Part shown: positions 15,056 through 23,119 of the stretch, piece by piece | Layout: every line of letters starts with the position of its first letter | Numbering within the stretch: position 1 is the stretch's first letter | Assembly: GCA_036377075.1 (NCBI GenBank) | Contig: DASUZB010000088.1 | Span: 1-64,000, forward strand | DNA: 64,000 bases | DNA from: DASUZB01 sp036377075 | GTDB lineage: Bacteria; Actinomycetota; CALGFH01 | Reading direction: 5' to 3' | Notes under the pieces: generated by a model | Told to the model about the DNA's origin: nothing | The model's database searches: none | What the model saw: only the letters and a program-made list of their open reading frames with translations | Position numbers and translations under genes: made by a program

Positions 15056-17221
15056 CTAGGTGCCCGAGAGGCTCACCGGGTGGAGGCGGGCGGTGGGGCC
15101 GTGGCCGTCGACGGTGAACAGCTCGAGGCGGTTCTGGCCCTGGTGGAAGAGCCGGTCGGGCACCAGCACGGCGAAGCGGTTGGGGGCGGAGCGGTCGACG
15201 AAGGTGGGGCCGCCGCCGCCGATCACGCCGTTCACCGCGACCGCCACCACGGGGTGGCCGCCCGTGCCGGCGAGCTGGCCCCATACCAGGGCGGGCACCT
15301 TGCCGTGCTGGCTGTCGACGTGGCCGAAGAGGTCGAGGCCGTCGACCTGCGCGTGCAGGGCATCGGCACCGCCCCGCTGCAGGCCGGCGACCGGCTTGCC
15401 GACCAGGTCGGCGACCGGGCCGAGCTCGAACAGCCCGTCGGCGCCGTGCTCCGGCCTGCCGAGCGCGCCGATGCCGTCGTGGATCACGCGGGAGAACTGC
15501 GGCGGCCCCTCGAGCGTGATCGGCCGTCCTGGCACGTCGTAGAAGCGCTTCTGGGTCTGCCTGCGCAGGTCGGGCCCGAGGCCGGAGACGCCGTCGACCT
15601 GCCAGGGCACCTTGACGCCGAGCACCTCGGCAATGGTGGGCAGCAGGTCGACGTGCTGCCAGTTGCGGTCGTCGACGCGGCCCTGCCGCTGCCTGGGGAG
15701 CTTCACGAACAGCGGCACCCAGAGCAGCTCGGCGGCGTTGGGGCCGTCGAACTTGCGGGGCCGCTGCCCCGGCATGTAGCTGATGCCGTGGTCGGCGGTC
15801 ACCACGAACAGCGCCTTGTCCCACAGCCCCTGCGACCGCAGCCGCTCGATCACGCCGCCGACCAGCCGGTCGGTGTAGGCGAGCTGGAGCAGGTGGCGCT
15901 GGTGGGCCAGGGTCGACGGCCACGGCTCGCGCGACCAGGGACCGCCGTTGATGCCGAAGTTCCCGCTCGGGTAGCGGTACTGGGAGCCGGAGGGCAGGTA
16001 GCGCCACGGCGCGTGCGGCATCAGCAGGTGCAGGAAGTGCAGCGTCGGCCGGTCGCTCGCCGAGAGCGAGTCGATGAACGCCTGGAAGCGCGCCGGCTGG
16101 TTGAGCCCGAGCTGGCCGAAGCGGAACGTCGCCGGCAGGTTGGCGTCGGCGCTGGCGGCGCCGCCTTGCTCGGAGACGGTCTGGTCGCGGAAGGCGGCGG
16201 TCGGGTCCTGGACGACGTCGTGCGGGGAGGCGATGCCCCGCAGCACGCGGGCCGAGTCGGTGAGTACCGCGCGCAGCGGGTTGCGCGGCTTGCCCGCCGC
16301 GGTGGTCGCGGCGCCGCGGCACTGCTTGGGCGGGCACAGCAGGCTGATGGTCTCCTGCGCCCGCACGTCGTAGGTGCCGCCGAGCATGGTGAACAGGTTG
16401 TCGGGGTACTGCGTCCAGATGGGCGCGCGGACCTTGGCGGGCCAGCGGCCGGTGAGCATCGCCGGCATCGCCCACGGCGTCCACCCGCTCACCCCGGTGG
16501 CGTTGCGGTACCAGGTGGAGGCGCCGGCGAGCTTGGCGAAGTTGGGGTACAGCCGGGCGTCGACCTTGCCCTGGCGGTCGAGCAGGGAGGCGAGCGGGAA
16601 CTCGTCGAACGAGATCAGCACGACCGGGACGGGGCTGCGCACCGCCGTGCCCGTGCCGCTGGCCGAGGAGTCCCGGCCCGGCAGCACCAGCGCGGACGTG
16701 GGTGAGACGAGCAGGAACACCAGCAGGAACACCACCGGCGCCGGGCTGAGGTAGCGCAGCCACAGCCGCACCGGGCGCAGCCGCAGGTAGCCGGCCGTCA
16801 CCACCAGGGCGGCGAGGACGGCGACGGCGAGCAGCGCCTTGCCGCGAAGCGGGGTGGTCTTCTTGCCGACCTCGACGGCGATCACGGCCAGGAGCCCGGC
16901 CACCGTGGCGAGGTGCACGGCCCGGCCGGCGCCGGCGTGCAGCAGCCGCACGACCGCGCCGCCGGCCCACAGCCCCAGCGCCGGCAGGAAGGTCACCGCC
17001 ACTGCCAGCAGCAGCACCACCCCGCGGCCGGCGCCGTTGAACAGGAAGAAGTCCGGGCTGCGCCCGGTGACGTCGAGCACCGGCTGGGCGATGGCGAAGC
17101 CGCACAGCACGAACAGCTCCAGGAACGCGCCCAGCTCCCGCCGCTCCGGCCGCTCGGCGTCGGGCGCCGTGCTTGCTGGCTGCGGCGCGCTGGCCCCGGC
17201 CGGGGCCGGCTCGTCAGCCAC
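15056..17221 (-). CDS. Membrane sulfatase-fold (alkaline phosphatase superfamily) enzyme
   Basis: A 721-residue protein with about five membrane helices in the first 190 residues, then an extracytoplasmic domain of the sulfatase/LTA-synthase/phosphoethanolamine-transferase fold. Metal-site motifs visible are VVLISFDEFPLASLLD, the nucleophile region ASTWYRNATGVSGWTPWAMPAMLTG (Thr rather than the sulfatase Cys-x-Pro-x-Arg), and FVVTADHGISYMPG. Lack of CxPxR argues against a formylglycine sulfatase and for a Thr-nucleophile phosphotransferase or hydrolase acting on surface glycans. GTG start; it overlaps the upstream methyltransferase by 8 bases. Confidence 0.85.
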   Translation of the reverse strand: MADEPAPAGASAPQPASTAPDAERPERRELGAFLELFVLCGFAIAQPVLDVTGRSPDFFLFNGAGRGVVLLLAVAVTFLPALGLWAGGAVVRLLHAGAGRAVHLATVAGLLAVIAVEVGKKTTPLRGKALLAVAVLAALVVTAGYLRLRPVRLWLRYLSPAPVVFLLVFLLVSPTSALVLPGRDSSASGTGTAVRSPVPVVLISFDEFPLASLLDRQGKVDARLYPNFAKLAGASTWYRNATGVSGWTPWAMPAMLTGRWPAKVRAPIWTQYPDNLFTMLGGTYDVRAQETISLLCPPKQCRGAATTAAGKPRNPLRAVLTDSARVLRGIASPHDVVQDPTAAFRDQTVSEQGGAASADANLPATFRFGQLGLNQPARFQAFIDSLSASDRPTLHFLHLLMPHAPWRYLPSGSQYRYPSGNFGINGGPWSREPWPSTLAHQRHLLQLAYTDRLVGGVIERLRSQGLWDKALFVVTADHGISYMPGQRPRKFDGPNAAELLWVPLFVKLPRQRQGRVDDRNWQHVDLLPTIAEVLGVKVPWQVDGVSGLGPDLRRQTQKRFYDVPGRPITLEGPPQFSRVIHDGIGALGRPEHGADGLFELGPVADLVGKPVAGLQRGGADALHAQVDGLDLFGHVDSQHGKVPALVWGQLAGTGGHPVVAVAVNGVIGGGGPTFVDRSAPNRFAVLVPDRLFHQGQNRLELFTVDGHGPTARLHPVSLSGT

Positions 17222-18650
17222 GCGGCACCGCGGCGTACAGCGTCCGGGTGCCCGACGGCAGCTCCAGCCTGCGCTCGACCTCGAAGCGCTCGCCGAGCAG
17301 CCGCTCGAACGCCTCCCGCTGGTAGGCGTCGTGGAGCCCGGGCTTGACGTTGCCGAGCAGGCGCTCGGCCATCGGGTCGGCGGGGTCGACGAACTCGACC
17401 ACCATGCGCGCGTCGAGCGCGCGCAGCCAGTCGACCACCTCGGGCAGCGGCACGTTGGCGGCCAGCGCCAGGTGGTGGACCAGGGCGAGCGCCAGCACCG
17501 CGTCGGGGCGGGCGCGCTCGAAGAACGGCGCCCGTTCCCGGCCGCGCCAGCCGATCCCGGGCGACGGGTCGGTCAGGTTCATCACCAGCGGCAGGATGCG
17601 GCCCTCGCCCTCGTCGCGCAGGCGCCGGTAGAGGCCGTCGATCACGGTGTCGTCGACGTCGACCGCGACCACGCTGCCGGCGTGCTCGGCCGCGATCCGC
17701 GAGTAGGTGCCGTCGTTGCAGCCCAGGTCCCAGACCAGCCCGTGCCGCCGGCCGGCGAGGGCCTGCTCGACGAAGGCGGCCTTGGCCGCCCGCTCCGGTT
17801 CGGTGTAGGTGCTGGTCTGCTGGTAGTCGGCCCAGTGGGAGGCGTCGGGCTGCCAGGAGAGGCTGCCGACGAGCTTGCGCAGGGCGCGGACGGTGGCGCG
17901 GTTCAGCTCGCCGGAGAAGCCGGCCGCCTCGAGCTCCTCGCGGGTGTTCTGGGTGCCCGACTTCGACATGCGCGACTCCATCGCGCTGTGCAGCGTCACG
18001 TGCTTCAGCACGCCGCGGCGCAGCGTGTCCCTGCCGGACAGGAGCCGTCGCATCTGGCTCGGCGGGATGCCGTCGACCTGGCCGCGGAGCAGCGGCTGGA
18101 AGGCGATGCCCTTGTAGGCCTGCAGCAGCAGCGGGTACAGGAAGGTCTGGCAGAACTGCCGGTAGCCGGCCCATGGCTCGCCGCCACGCAGCCGCTCGAA
18201 CGAGACCACGTCGATGAACACCGGCCTGGTGCCGCGCCACTGGACGTTGTAGGCGTAGCCGTCCTTCATGGTGACGCCCTCGTCGAGCGCGGCGAGCAGG
18301 ACGTCGAGGTGCAGCAGGGCGGCGTCCTGCAGCATCGAGAAGGTCCACTCGTACGGGTAGGAGACGAACGGGATGCGCTCGTGCTCGAGCACCAGCGCCC
18401 AGTCGCCGGCGGCCACCGGCTCCGCCGCCGGCTCGGTGCGGCAGACCTTGCCCTCCTGCATCAGGCGCGGGAAGAAGGTGCTTGCCTCGAGGGCGCGCCA
18501 CTCCGCCGCCGCCTCCTCGTCGAGGCCGCGGAGCACGCGGCCGTCGAGGTAGAAGACGGTGCTGGCGGGGTCGCGGAAGGAGCCTGGCTCGCGCCTGACG
18601 GACTCCCCGGCCGGGCCCGCCGCGTCGCGGGCCGGGCTGCTGGCGCTCAC
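17214..18650 (-). CDS. NoeA-like SAM-dependent methyltransferase
   Basis: A 478-residue protein resembling the NoeA family of host-range nodulation methyltransferases. The N-terminal half carries a conserved region (FPRLMQEGKVCRTE, YPYEWTFSMLQDAALLHLDV, YNVQWRGTRPVFIDVVSFE), and the C-terminal half is a class I methyltransferase with the SAM loop VWDLGCNDGTYSRIAAEH and acidic VVAVDVDD. The substrate is unknown. It lies between a 47-residue membrane peptide (7-base gap) and the sulfatase-fold enzyme (8-base overlap), implying a surface-glycan modification unit. Confidence 0.85.
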   Translation of the reverse strand: MSASSPARDAAGPAGESVRREPGSFRDPASTVFYLDGRVLRGLDEEAAAEWRALEASTFFPRLMQEGKVCRTEPAAEPVAAGDWALVLEHERIPFVSYPYEWTFSMLQDAALLHLDVLLAALDEGVTMKDGYAYNVQWRGTRPVFIDVVSFERLRGGEPWAGYRQFCQTFLYPLLLQAYKGIAFQPLLRGQVDGIPPSQMRRLLSGRDTLRRGVLKHVTLHSAMESRMSKSGTQNTREELEAAGFSGELNRATVRALRKLVGSLSWQPDASHWADYQQTSTYTEPERAAKAAFVEQALAGRRHGLVWDLGCNDGTYSRIAAEHAGSVVAVDVDDTVIDGLYRRLRDEGEGRILPLVMNLTDPSPGIGWRGRERAPFFERARPDAVLALALVHHLALAANVPLPEVVDWLRALDARMVVEFVDPADPMAERLLGNVKPGLHDAYQREAFERLLGERFEVERRLELPSGTRTLYAAVPRG

Positions 18651-18657
18651 GGCCCGC

Positions 18658-18801
18658 TCAGGAACGAGGGCGGCGCGAGCGGAACGGCGCGGTGATGCGG
18701 CGCCACTGGAACTTCATGAACACGCCGATGCCGGCGACGCCGGCGATGATCGCCTGGATCAGCAGGCTGCCCGAGTTTGCGTCAAGGTACGCAAGGTGCA
18801 T
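18658..18801 (-). CDS. 47-residue single-helix membrane peptide
   Basis: The product begins MHLAYLDANSGSLLIQAIIAG. It has the pattern Y-L-D-x-x-S-G-S then one helix (about 12-30), followed by a basic tail KFQWRRITAPFRSRRPRS. This matches a recurrent class of tiny proteins that I associate with polysaccharide and sulfatase-type genes; function unknown. The ATG at 18801 has AAAGGAG 6 bases upstream; longer in-frame starts lack ribosome sites. It heads the operon with the NoeA-like and sulfatase-fold genes, about 110 bases after a good promoter match. Confidence 0.75.
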   Translation of the reverse strand: MHLAYLDANSGSLLIQAIIAGVAGIGVFMKFQWRRITAPFRSRRPRS

Positions 18802-19191
18802 ACGTGCTCCTTTCCCTCCTGGGAGACGTGAGCGGCCCACCCTGGTGTTCACCTGCCGGTCAGGCTCTGCGCACGGCAGCGGTGAACGGCTCATGTCCAG
18901 CAAATGAAGCCGAGAAAACCTACGCTCGCCACCAGCATGCAGTCAAACAAGTCTGATACGACGCAAGCGCAGAATTGACCTGATTTGAAACCGTTCGGAC
19001 TGAGCTGGCGCTTTCCCGTCACCACCACCTGTTCGCGCACGTCGCGGCAGCTTCTCGAGGGACGCGCACGGAGCACCGGCAAGGTTGCGTCCGGGTGGCC
19101 GGCCGGTGGCCGCACGCCGTCACCACCAGTCAGGGTGCCCCGGCTGCGCGTGGTGACACCCCACAGGGGGCGAGCCGGCGCCCAGGTGAGG
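18802..19191. other. 390-base intergenic region with the operon promoter
   Basis: The region separates the 47-residue peptide gene from the shortened MFS gene. It holds the promoter at 18917-18946 and a relatively AT-rich patch (18900-19010). I see no credible ORF with a ribosome site and no RNA gene. Confidence 0.6.
18917..18946 (-). promoter_or_regulatory. Promoter candidate for the 47-aa/NoeA-like/sulfatase-fold operon
   Basis: On the minus strand TTGACT (18941-18946) and TAGGTT (18917-18922) are spaced by 18 bases. This is among the closest matches to the actinobacterial primary-sigma consensus in the window. The leader to the 47-residue ORF would be about 110 bases. Confidence 0.65.
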
Positions 19192-19857
19192 TCAGCCGGC
19201 CGCCGTGTCGCCGAGCCGGCGCCGGCAGATCAGGGCGGCGCCGCCGACGGCGGCCGCTGGGAGGACGAGCGCCGCGGTTGGCCCGAGCCGGTCGGTCAGC
19301 GCTCCCGCCAGGGAGGCACCCGCCGCGAGGCCGCCGGCCAGGGCGGTGGACAGCCAGGTGAACGCCTCGGTGCGGTGGCGCGCCGTGGCCACCCGCTCGA
19401 CCAGCAGGTAGCTGGTGGCGGCGACCGGGGTGAGCCACAGCCCGGCCGTGACGAGCAGGACGGCGAGCAGCGGCAGCCGCCAGGCGGGCGGCAGCGCCGC
19501 GGTGGCCGGCAACGGCGCCAGGGCGACGGCGAAGCGCGCCAGCAGGCGGCGGTAGCGGTCGGCCACCGCCGGGGGGCCGGTGGACTGCCCGAAGCCGAAG
19601 CTGCCGAGCAGGCCGCCGCAGATCCACGCCGCCAGCAGCAGCCCGCCCGCCGCCAGGTAGGTTCCCTTCGCCCGCCCGACCTCGAGCACGATCGCCAGCG
19701 GCACCATCCCCTTGGGCAGCCGGGCGACCAGCGACGTCAGCGCCACGGCGAGCGACCGTGGCTGCGCCAGCACGCTCCAGCCCGAGCGGCCGGACGGCGC
19801 GAGGTTGCCGAGGAGGGAGGCGAAGGGTCGCGGGAAGGGCCGGACACGGCGCGGCAT
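19192..19857 (-). CDS. MFS-type permease, internally shortened
   Basis: A 221-residue hydrophobic protein that looks like the two ends of a 12-helix major-facilitator transporter joined together. Residues about 30-80 resemble helices 1-2 (ARLPKGMVPLAIVLEV, GLLLAAWICGGLLGSF). After a short loop, the rest resembles helices 8/9-12, including ERVATARHRTEAFTWLSTA, typical of helices 10-11 of drug/sugar exporters. The usual length is near 400, so about half is missing without a frameshift. It may be a remnant or a minimal permease. ATG at 19857 has GAGGTG 5 bases upstream; the longer frame to 20034 is unsupported. Confidence 0.55.
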   Translation of the reverse strand: MPRRVRPFPRPFASLLGNLAPSGRSGWSVLAQPRSLAVALTSLVARLPKGMVPLAIVLEVGRAKGTYLAAGGLLLAAWICGGLLGSFGFGQSTGPPAVADRYRRLLARFAVALAPLPATAALPPAWRLPLLAVLLVTAGLWLTPVAATSYLLVERVATARHRTEAFTWLSTALAGGLAAGASLAGALTDRLGPTAALVLPAAAVGGAALICRRRLGDTAAG

Positions 19858-20098
19858 GGGACACCTCGAAGCCTGGACGCGGGCACGACGTCGCGGCACG
19901 CACACCAGGCGGCTGCGCGACGTGCCGACGTAACCCCCCAGGCTTTTGTCCTTCGAGGTGGCCGCCGCGACGGCGCACGGCGGTCGTGGCGCTCGGACCA
20001 GGCCCGGACCCGTCCGGCGGAACCCTAGCCACACATCGGTCGACCGACCTGATCATAGCCGCCCGGGCGGCGTCCGCCCTGTCCCGCCGCCGACGGCG

Positions 20099-20752
20099 CT
20101 ACAGCACCAGCTTGCGGGCGTGGAAGGCCTCGGCGTAGGTGGACGGCGAGTTCGACTCGAGGCCGCGCAGGCGCAGGATCGACCAGAAGGTGTCCTCGGT
20201 GAACCAGCGGCGGTCGCGCTGGGAGCGGAAGTGCTCCATGAGCAGGTCGATCTTGCGCTCGCAGCGGGCCCGGTCGAGGGCGACGAACACGTTGGGCTGG
20301 CCCAGGTCACCGTCGTACTTGGGGATCTCGTACTCGAGCACCAGGTGGTCGCGGAAGGTGTTCCAGGTCAGCTCCCCCACCAGGCGGTGGTCCTGGTGGG
20401 CGTCGTCGCGCCGGTGGGTGAGGACCAGGTCCGGGTCGAAGCGCTTCAGCCCCTCGAAGAACTCCTTCACCTCCCAGCCCTGGTAGGGCAGGAAGCCGTC
20501 GCGGAACCCGCCGAGCACCACCTCGCGCTCCGGCGCCTTGGCGCAGAACGCCTCGGCGCTGGCGCGCGCCTCCTCGGCGCGCTCGCCGGCCGCCGTCACG
20601 ACCACCCAGCCGAGGCTCGCCACCAGGCCGTCCTCCACCAGCCGCAGCACGGTGCCGCCGCAGCCGATCTCGACGTCGTCGGAGTGCGCCCCGACCACCA
20701 GCAGCCGCAGGCCGGCGCCGTCCCGGCCGGACGGCAGCGGGAGCCCGATCAC
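20099..20752 (-). CDS. PIG-L/LmbE-family deacetylase
   Basis: A 217-residue zinc-dependent N-acetylsugar deacetylase-like protein. The metal motif reads VVGAHSDDVEIGCGG (AHPDD in most members; Pro is Ser here), with the second motif THRRDDAHQDHR supplying a further histidine. Members deacetylate GlcNAc-containing small molecules or nucleotide-sugar-derived intermediates. The GTG at 20752 overlaps the nucleotidyltransferase stop (GTGA). It is the third gene of a methyltransferase-cytidylyltransferase-deacetylase cassette, so its substrate is probably a modified sugar made by those two enzymes. Confidence 0.85.
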   Translation of the reverse strand: MIGLPLPSGRDGAGLRLLVVGAHSDDVEIGCGGTVLRLVEDGLVASLGWVVVTAAGERAEEARASAEAFCAKAPEREVVLGGFRDGFLPYQGWEVKEFFEGLKRFDPDLVLTHRRDDAHQDHRLVGELTWNTFRDHLVLEYEIPKYDGDLGQPNVFVALDRARCERKIDLLMEHFRSQRDRRWFTEDTFWSILRLRGLESNSPSTYAEAFHARKLVL

Positions 20753-21534
20753 GCCCGGCCCTGCTGCCAGACCGCCCAGGGCGGGTTGCCGGACTCGAAC
20801 ATCGACTCCAGCGCCTGGCGCTCCTTGACCGTGTCCATCGGCGCCCAGAAGCCCTCGTGCGGGTAGGAGATCAGCTTGTTCTCCTGGATGAGCCGCTGGA
20901 ACGGCTCCTGCACCAGCTCCTCGCCCTCGTACAGGTAGTCGAAGATCTGCTGGCGGAAGATGAAGTAGCCGCCGTTGAGCCACAGCCCGGTGGTCTTGAC
21001 GTCTTCGATGTGGGAAACGTGGTGCTCGTCCTTCATGCCGACCACGTGGAAGCTGTAGCTCGGCGGCACGCGCACGAACGCCGCCACCGCGTCGCGCTGC
21101 TTGAAGTCGTCCACCAGCTCGGCCAGCGGCGCGTCGGTGAGCACGTCGCCGTAGTTGGCCAGGAAGAACTCCTCACCCTCGACCTGCGCCCGTGCCGCCC
21201 GCAGCCGCATGCCGATGTTGGCCTGCAGGCCGGTGTCGAGGAAGGTGATGCGCCAGTCGTCGATGTCGGTGCCGAGCAGGTCGACCTGGCGGCCGCCGCC
21301 GGACAGCACGAAGTCGTTGGAGAGGGTCTCGTCGTAGTCGAGGAAGTAGCGCTTCACCACGTCGGCCTTGTAGCCGAGGCACAGGACGAAGTCCTTGTGC
21401 CCGTAGTGGGCGTAGTAGCGCATCACGTGCCACAGGACCGGCCGGTAGCCGATGTTCACCATGGGCTTGGGGATGTGCTCGGAGTACTCGCGCAGCCGCA
21501 GGCCGAGGCCGCCGCAGAACAGGACCACCTTCAT
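20749..21534 (-). CDS. Glucose-1-phosphate cytidylyltransferase-like sugar nucleotidyltransferase
   Basis: A 261-residue member of the RfbF-type sugar-1-phosphate nucleotidyltransferases, which activate glucose 1-phosphate as CDP-glucose for deoxysugar synthesis. The start MKVVLFCGGLGLRLRE corresponds to the nucleotide loop GGxGTR, with Leu replacing Thr. PKPM follows, and FLANYGDVLTD contains the metal-binding Asp. It overlaps both neighbours by a few bases (TGATG upstream, GTGA downstream). A second, more canonical paralogue lies at 45095-45868. Base specificity (C or other) cannot be read from sequence. Confidence 0.85.
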   Translation of the reverse strand: MKVVLFCGGLGLRLREYSEHIPKPMVNIGYRPVLWHVMRYYAHYGHKDFVLCLGYKADVVKRYFLDYDETLSNDFVLSGGGRQVDLLGTDIDDWRITFLDTGLQANIGMRLRAARAQVEGEEFFLANYGDVLTDAPLAELVDDFKQRDAVAAFVRVPPSYSFHVVGMKDEHHVSHIEDVKTTGLWLNGGYFIFRQQIFDYLYEGEELVQEPFQRLIQENKLISYPHEGFWAPMDTVKERQALESMFESGNPPWAVWQQGRA

Positions 21535-22868
21535 CAGAAGACCTCCACCCGCGGGATCGGAACGACGAACTTCGCCCCCCACTCGCGGGCGTAGGCGAGC
21601 TGCCCGGCGATCTCGTCCCTCAGGTTCCAGGGAAGGATCAGGACGTAGTCGGGCCGGGTCTGGGCGAGGCGCTCCGGCGCGAAGATCGGGACGTGGGTCC
21701 CCGGCAGGAAGCGCCCGTGCTTGTAGGGGTTGCGGTCGACGGTGTAGTCGAGGAAGTCGCTGCGGATCCCGCAGTAGTTCAGCAGGGTGTTGCCCTTGCC
21801 GGGGGCGCCGTAGCCGGCCACGGAGCGGCCCTCGCGCTTGGCGCGGATGAGGAAGTCGAGCAGGGCGCGCTTGGTCTCGGCGACCTGCTCGGCGAAGGAG
21901 CGGTAGGCGTCGAGGCCGTCGAGGCCGTCGGCGCGCTCGCGGGCGAGCAGCGCGCCCACCCGGTCGCTCACCGGCTTGGCGTGGTCGTCGTCGTGGCGCG
22001 CCCAGACCCGCAGGGAGCCGCCGTGGGTCGGCAGCTCCTCGACGTCGAACAGGGTCAGCCCGTGGGCGGCGAGGATGCGCTCGGTGGTGAGCAGCGAGAA
22101 GTACGAGAAGTGCTCGTGGTAGATGGTGTCGAACTGGTTGCCGGCCATCAGCCGGGCCAGGTGCGGGAACTCGAGGGTGACCACGCCGCCAGGGGCGAGC
22201 AGCCGCTTGATGCCGGCGACGAAGTCGTTGAGGTCGGGCACCTGCGCCAGGACGTTGTTGCCGACCACCAGGTCGGCGCGGCGGCCCTCGGCGGCCAGCC
22301 GGGCGGCGAGCTCGCGGCCGAAGAACTCGACCAGGGTGGGCACGCCCGCCTCGACGGCCACCGCGGCGACGTTCTTGGCCGGCTCGATGCCCAGCACCGG
22401 CACGCCCTTGGCGACGAAGTGGCGCAGCAGGTAGCCGTCGTTGGAGGCGAGCTCCACCACGAAGCTGCCGGCACCCAGGCCGAGCCGCTCGCTGACCTGC
22501 TCGACGTAGGCGCCCGCGTGCGCCACCCAGGAGTCCGAGTACGACGAGAAGTAGGCGTACTCGGTGAAGATCTCCTCCGGCGCCACGTACTGCTCGAGCT
22601 GCACCAGGAAGCAGCGCTCGCAGACGTGCGCGTGCAGCGGGTAGAAGGGCTCCATGCGGTTGAGCTCGGCGGCGGTGAGGAAGCTCTCGCACAGCGGGGA
22701 GGAGCCGAGGTCGACGAACGTGTGGCGCAGCGGCGCGGCGCAGAAGCGGCAACGCCGCGCAGGCAAAGAACTGTCCGATCCCAACCGAAGGCCCCCCCTT
22801 CGAGCGCAGGCGCCAGCCGCCTGCGAACCACCCTCAAGATGCTCGACCCAACCGGGGGACCACACCAT
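21534..22868 (-). CDS. Zinc-finger sugar C-methyltransferase (TylCIII/NovU type)
   Basis: A protein of up to 444 residues with the three-part layout of NDP-sugar C-methyltransferases. First is an N-terminal zinc finger (CRFCAAPLRHTF ... CERC). A SAM domain follows (VVELASNDGYLLRHF, catalytic-region FDTIYHEHFSYFS), and then the C-terminal domain (YGAPGKGNTLLNY, DRNPYKHG). These enzymes methylate a keto-sugar nucleotide to make branched sugars. The ATG at 22868 adds about 28 residues not seen in relatives; TTG at 22784, preceded by a G-rich ribosome-site-like run, fits the family better. It is the first gene of the cassette with the nucleotidyltransferase and deacetylase. Confidence 0.87.
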   Translation of the reverse strand: MVWSPGWVEHLEGGSQAAGACARRGGLRLGSDSSLPARRCRFCAAPLRHTFVDLGSSPLCESFLTAAELNRMEPFYPLHAHVCERCFLVQLEQYVAPEEIFTEYAYFSSYSDSWVAHAGAYVEQVSERLGLGAGSFVVELASNDGYLLRHFVAKGVPVLGIEPAKNVAAVAVEAGVPTLVEFFGRELAARLAAEGRRADLVVGNNVLAQVPDLNDFVAGIKRLLAPGGVVTLEFPHLARLMAGNQFDTIYHEHFSYFSLLTTERILAAHGLTLFDVEELPTHGGSLRVWARHDDDHAKPVSDRVGALLARERADGLDGLDAYRSFAEQVAETKRALLDFLIRAKREGRSVAGYGAPGKGNTLLNYCGIRSDFLDYTVDRNPYKHGRFLPGTHVPIFAPERLAQTRPDYVLILPWNLRDEIAGQLAYAREWGAKFVVPIPRVEVF

Positions 22869-22875
22869 CGATGGT
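22864..22875. promoter_or_regulatory. Perfect 12-base palindrome ACCATCGATGGT
   Basis: The palindrome covers the longest possible start codon of the C-methyltransferase and lies in the divergent region facing the LuxR-type regulator gene. If the methyltransferase starts at the TTG at 22784 the palindrome is upstream and could be an operator. Confidence 0.35.
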
Positions 22876-23119
22876 TCGCCGTGCTTCGCCTACATCACCT
22901 GCATGATCGTGGCCGCCCGAGTTGGCGCAAGGGTGAACCGGCGGTGGCCGTGCCCTGTCCCACCCGGCCAGGGCGGCGAAATCGCTCGCTCGTCGTAGCC
23001 CGATCTACTGCGTGAGCGTATGCGCACTGTCCACCGAGATGCCCAGTCTTGGTATCGCCGTACGCCTCGCCCGGCCGGTGGGCGGGGCGGCTTGTCGGGC
23101 TGCTGGACGGAGGATGCGG

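Noticed and set aside
15056..17221. Arylsulfatase assignment for the membrane enzyme
   Set aside because: The CxPxR formylglycine motif is not seen. Only the general alkaline-phosphatase fold is supported.
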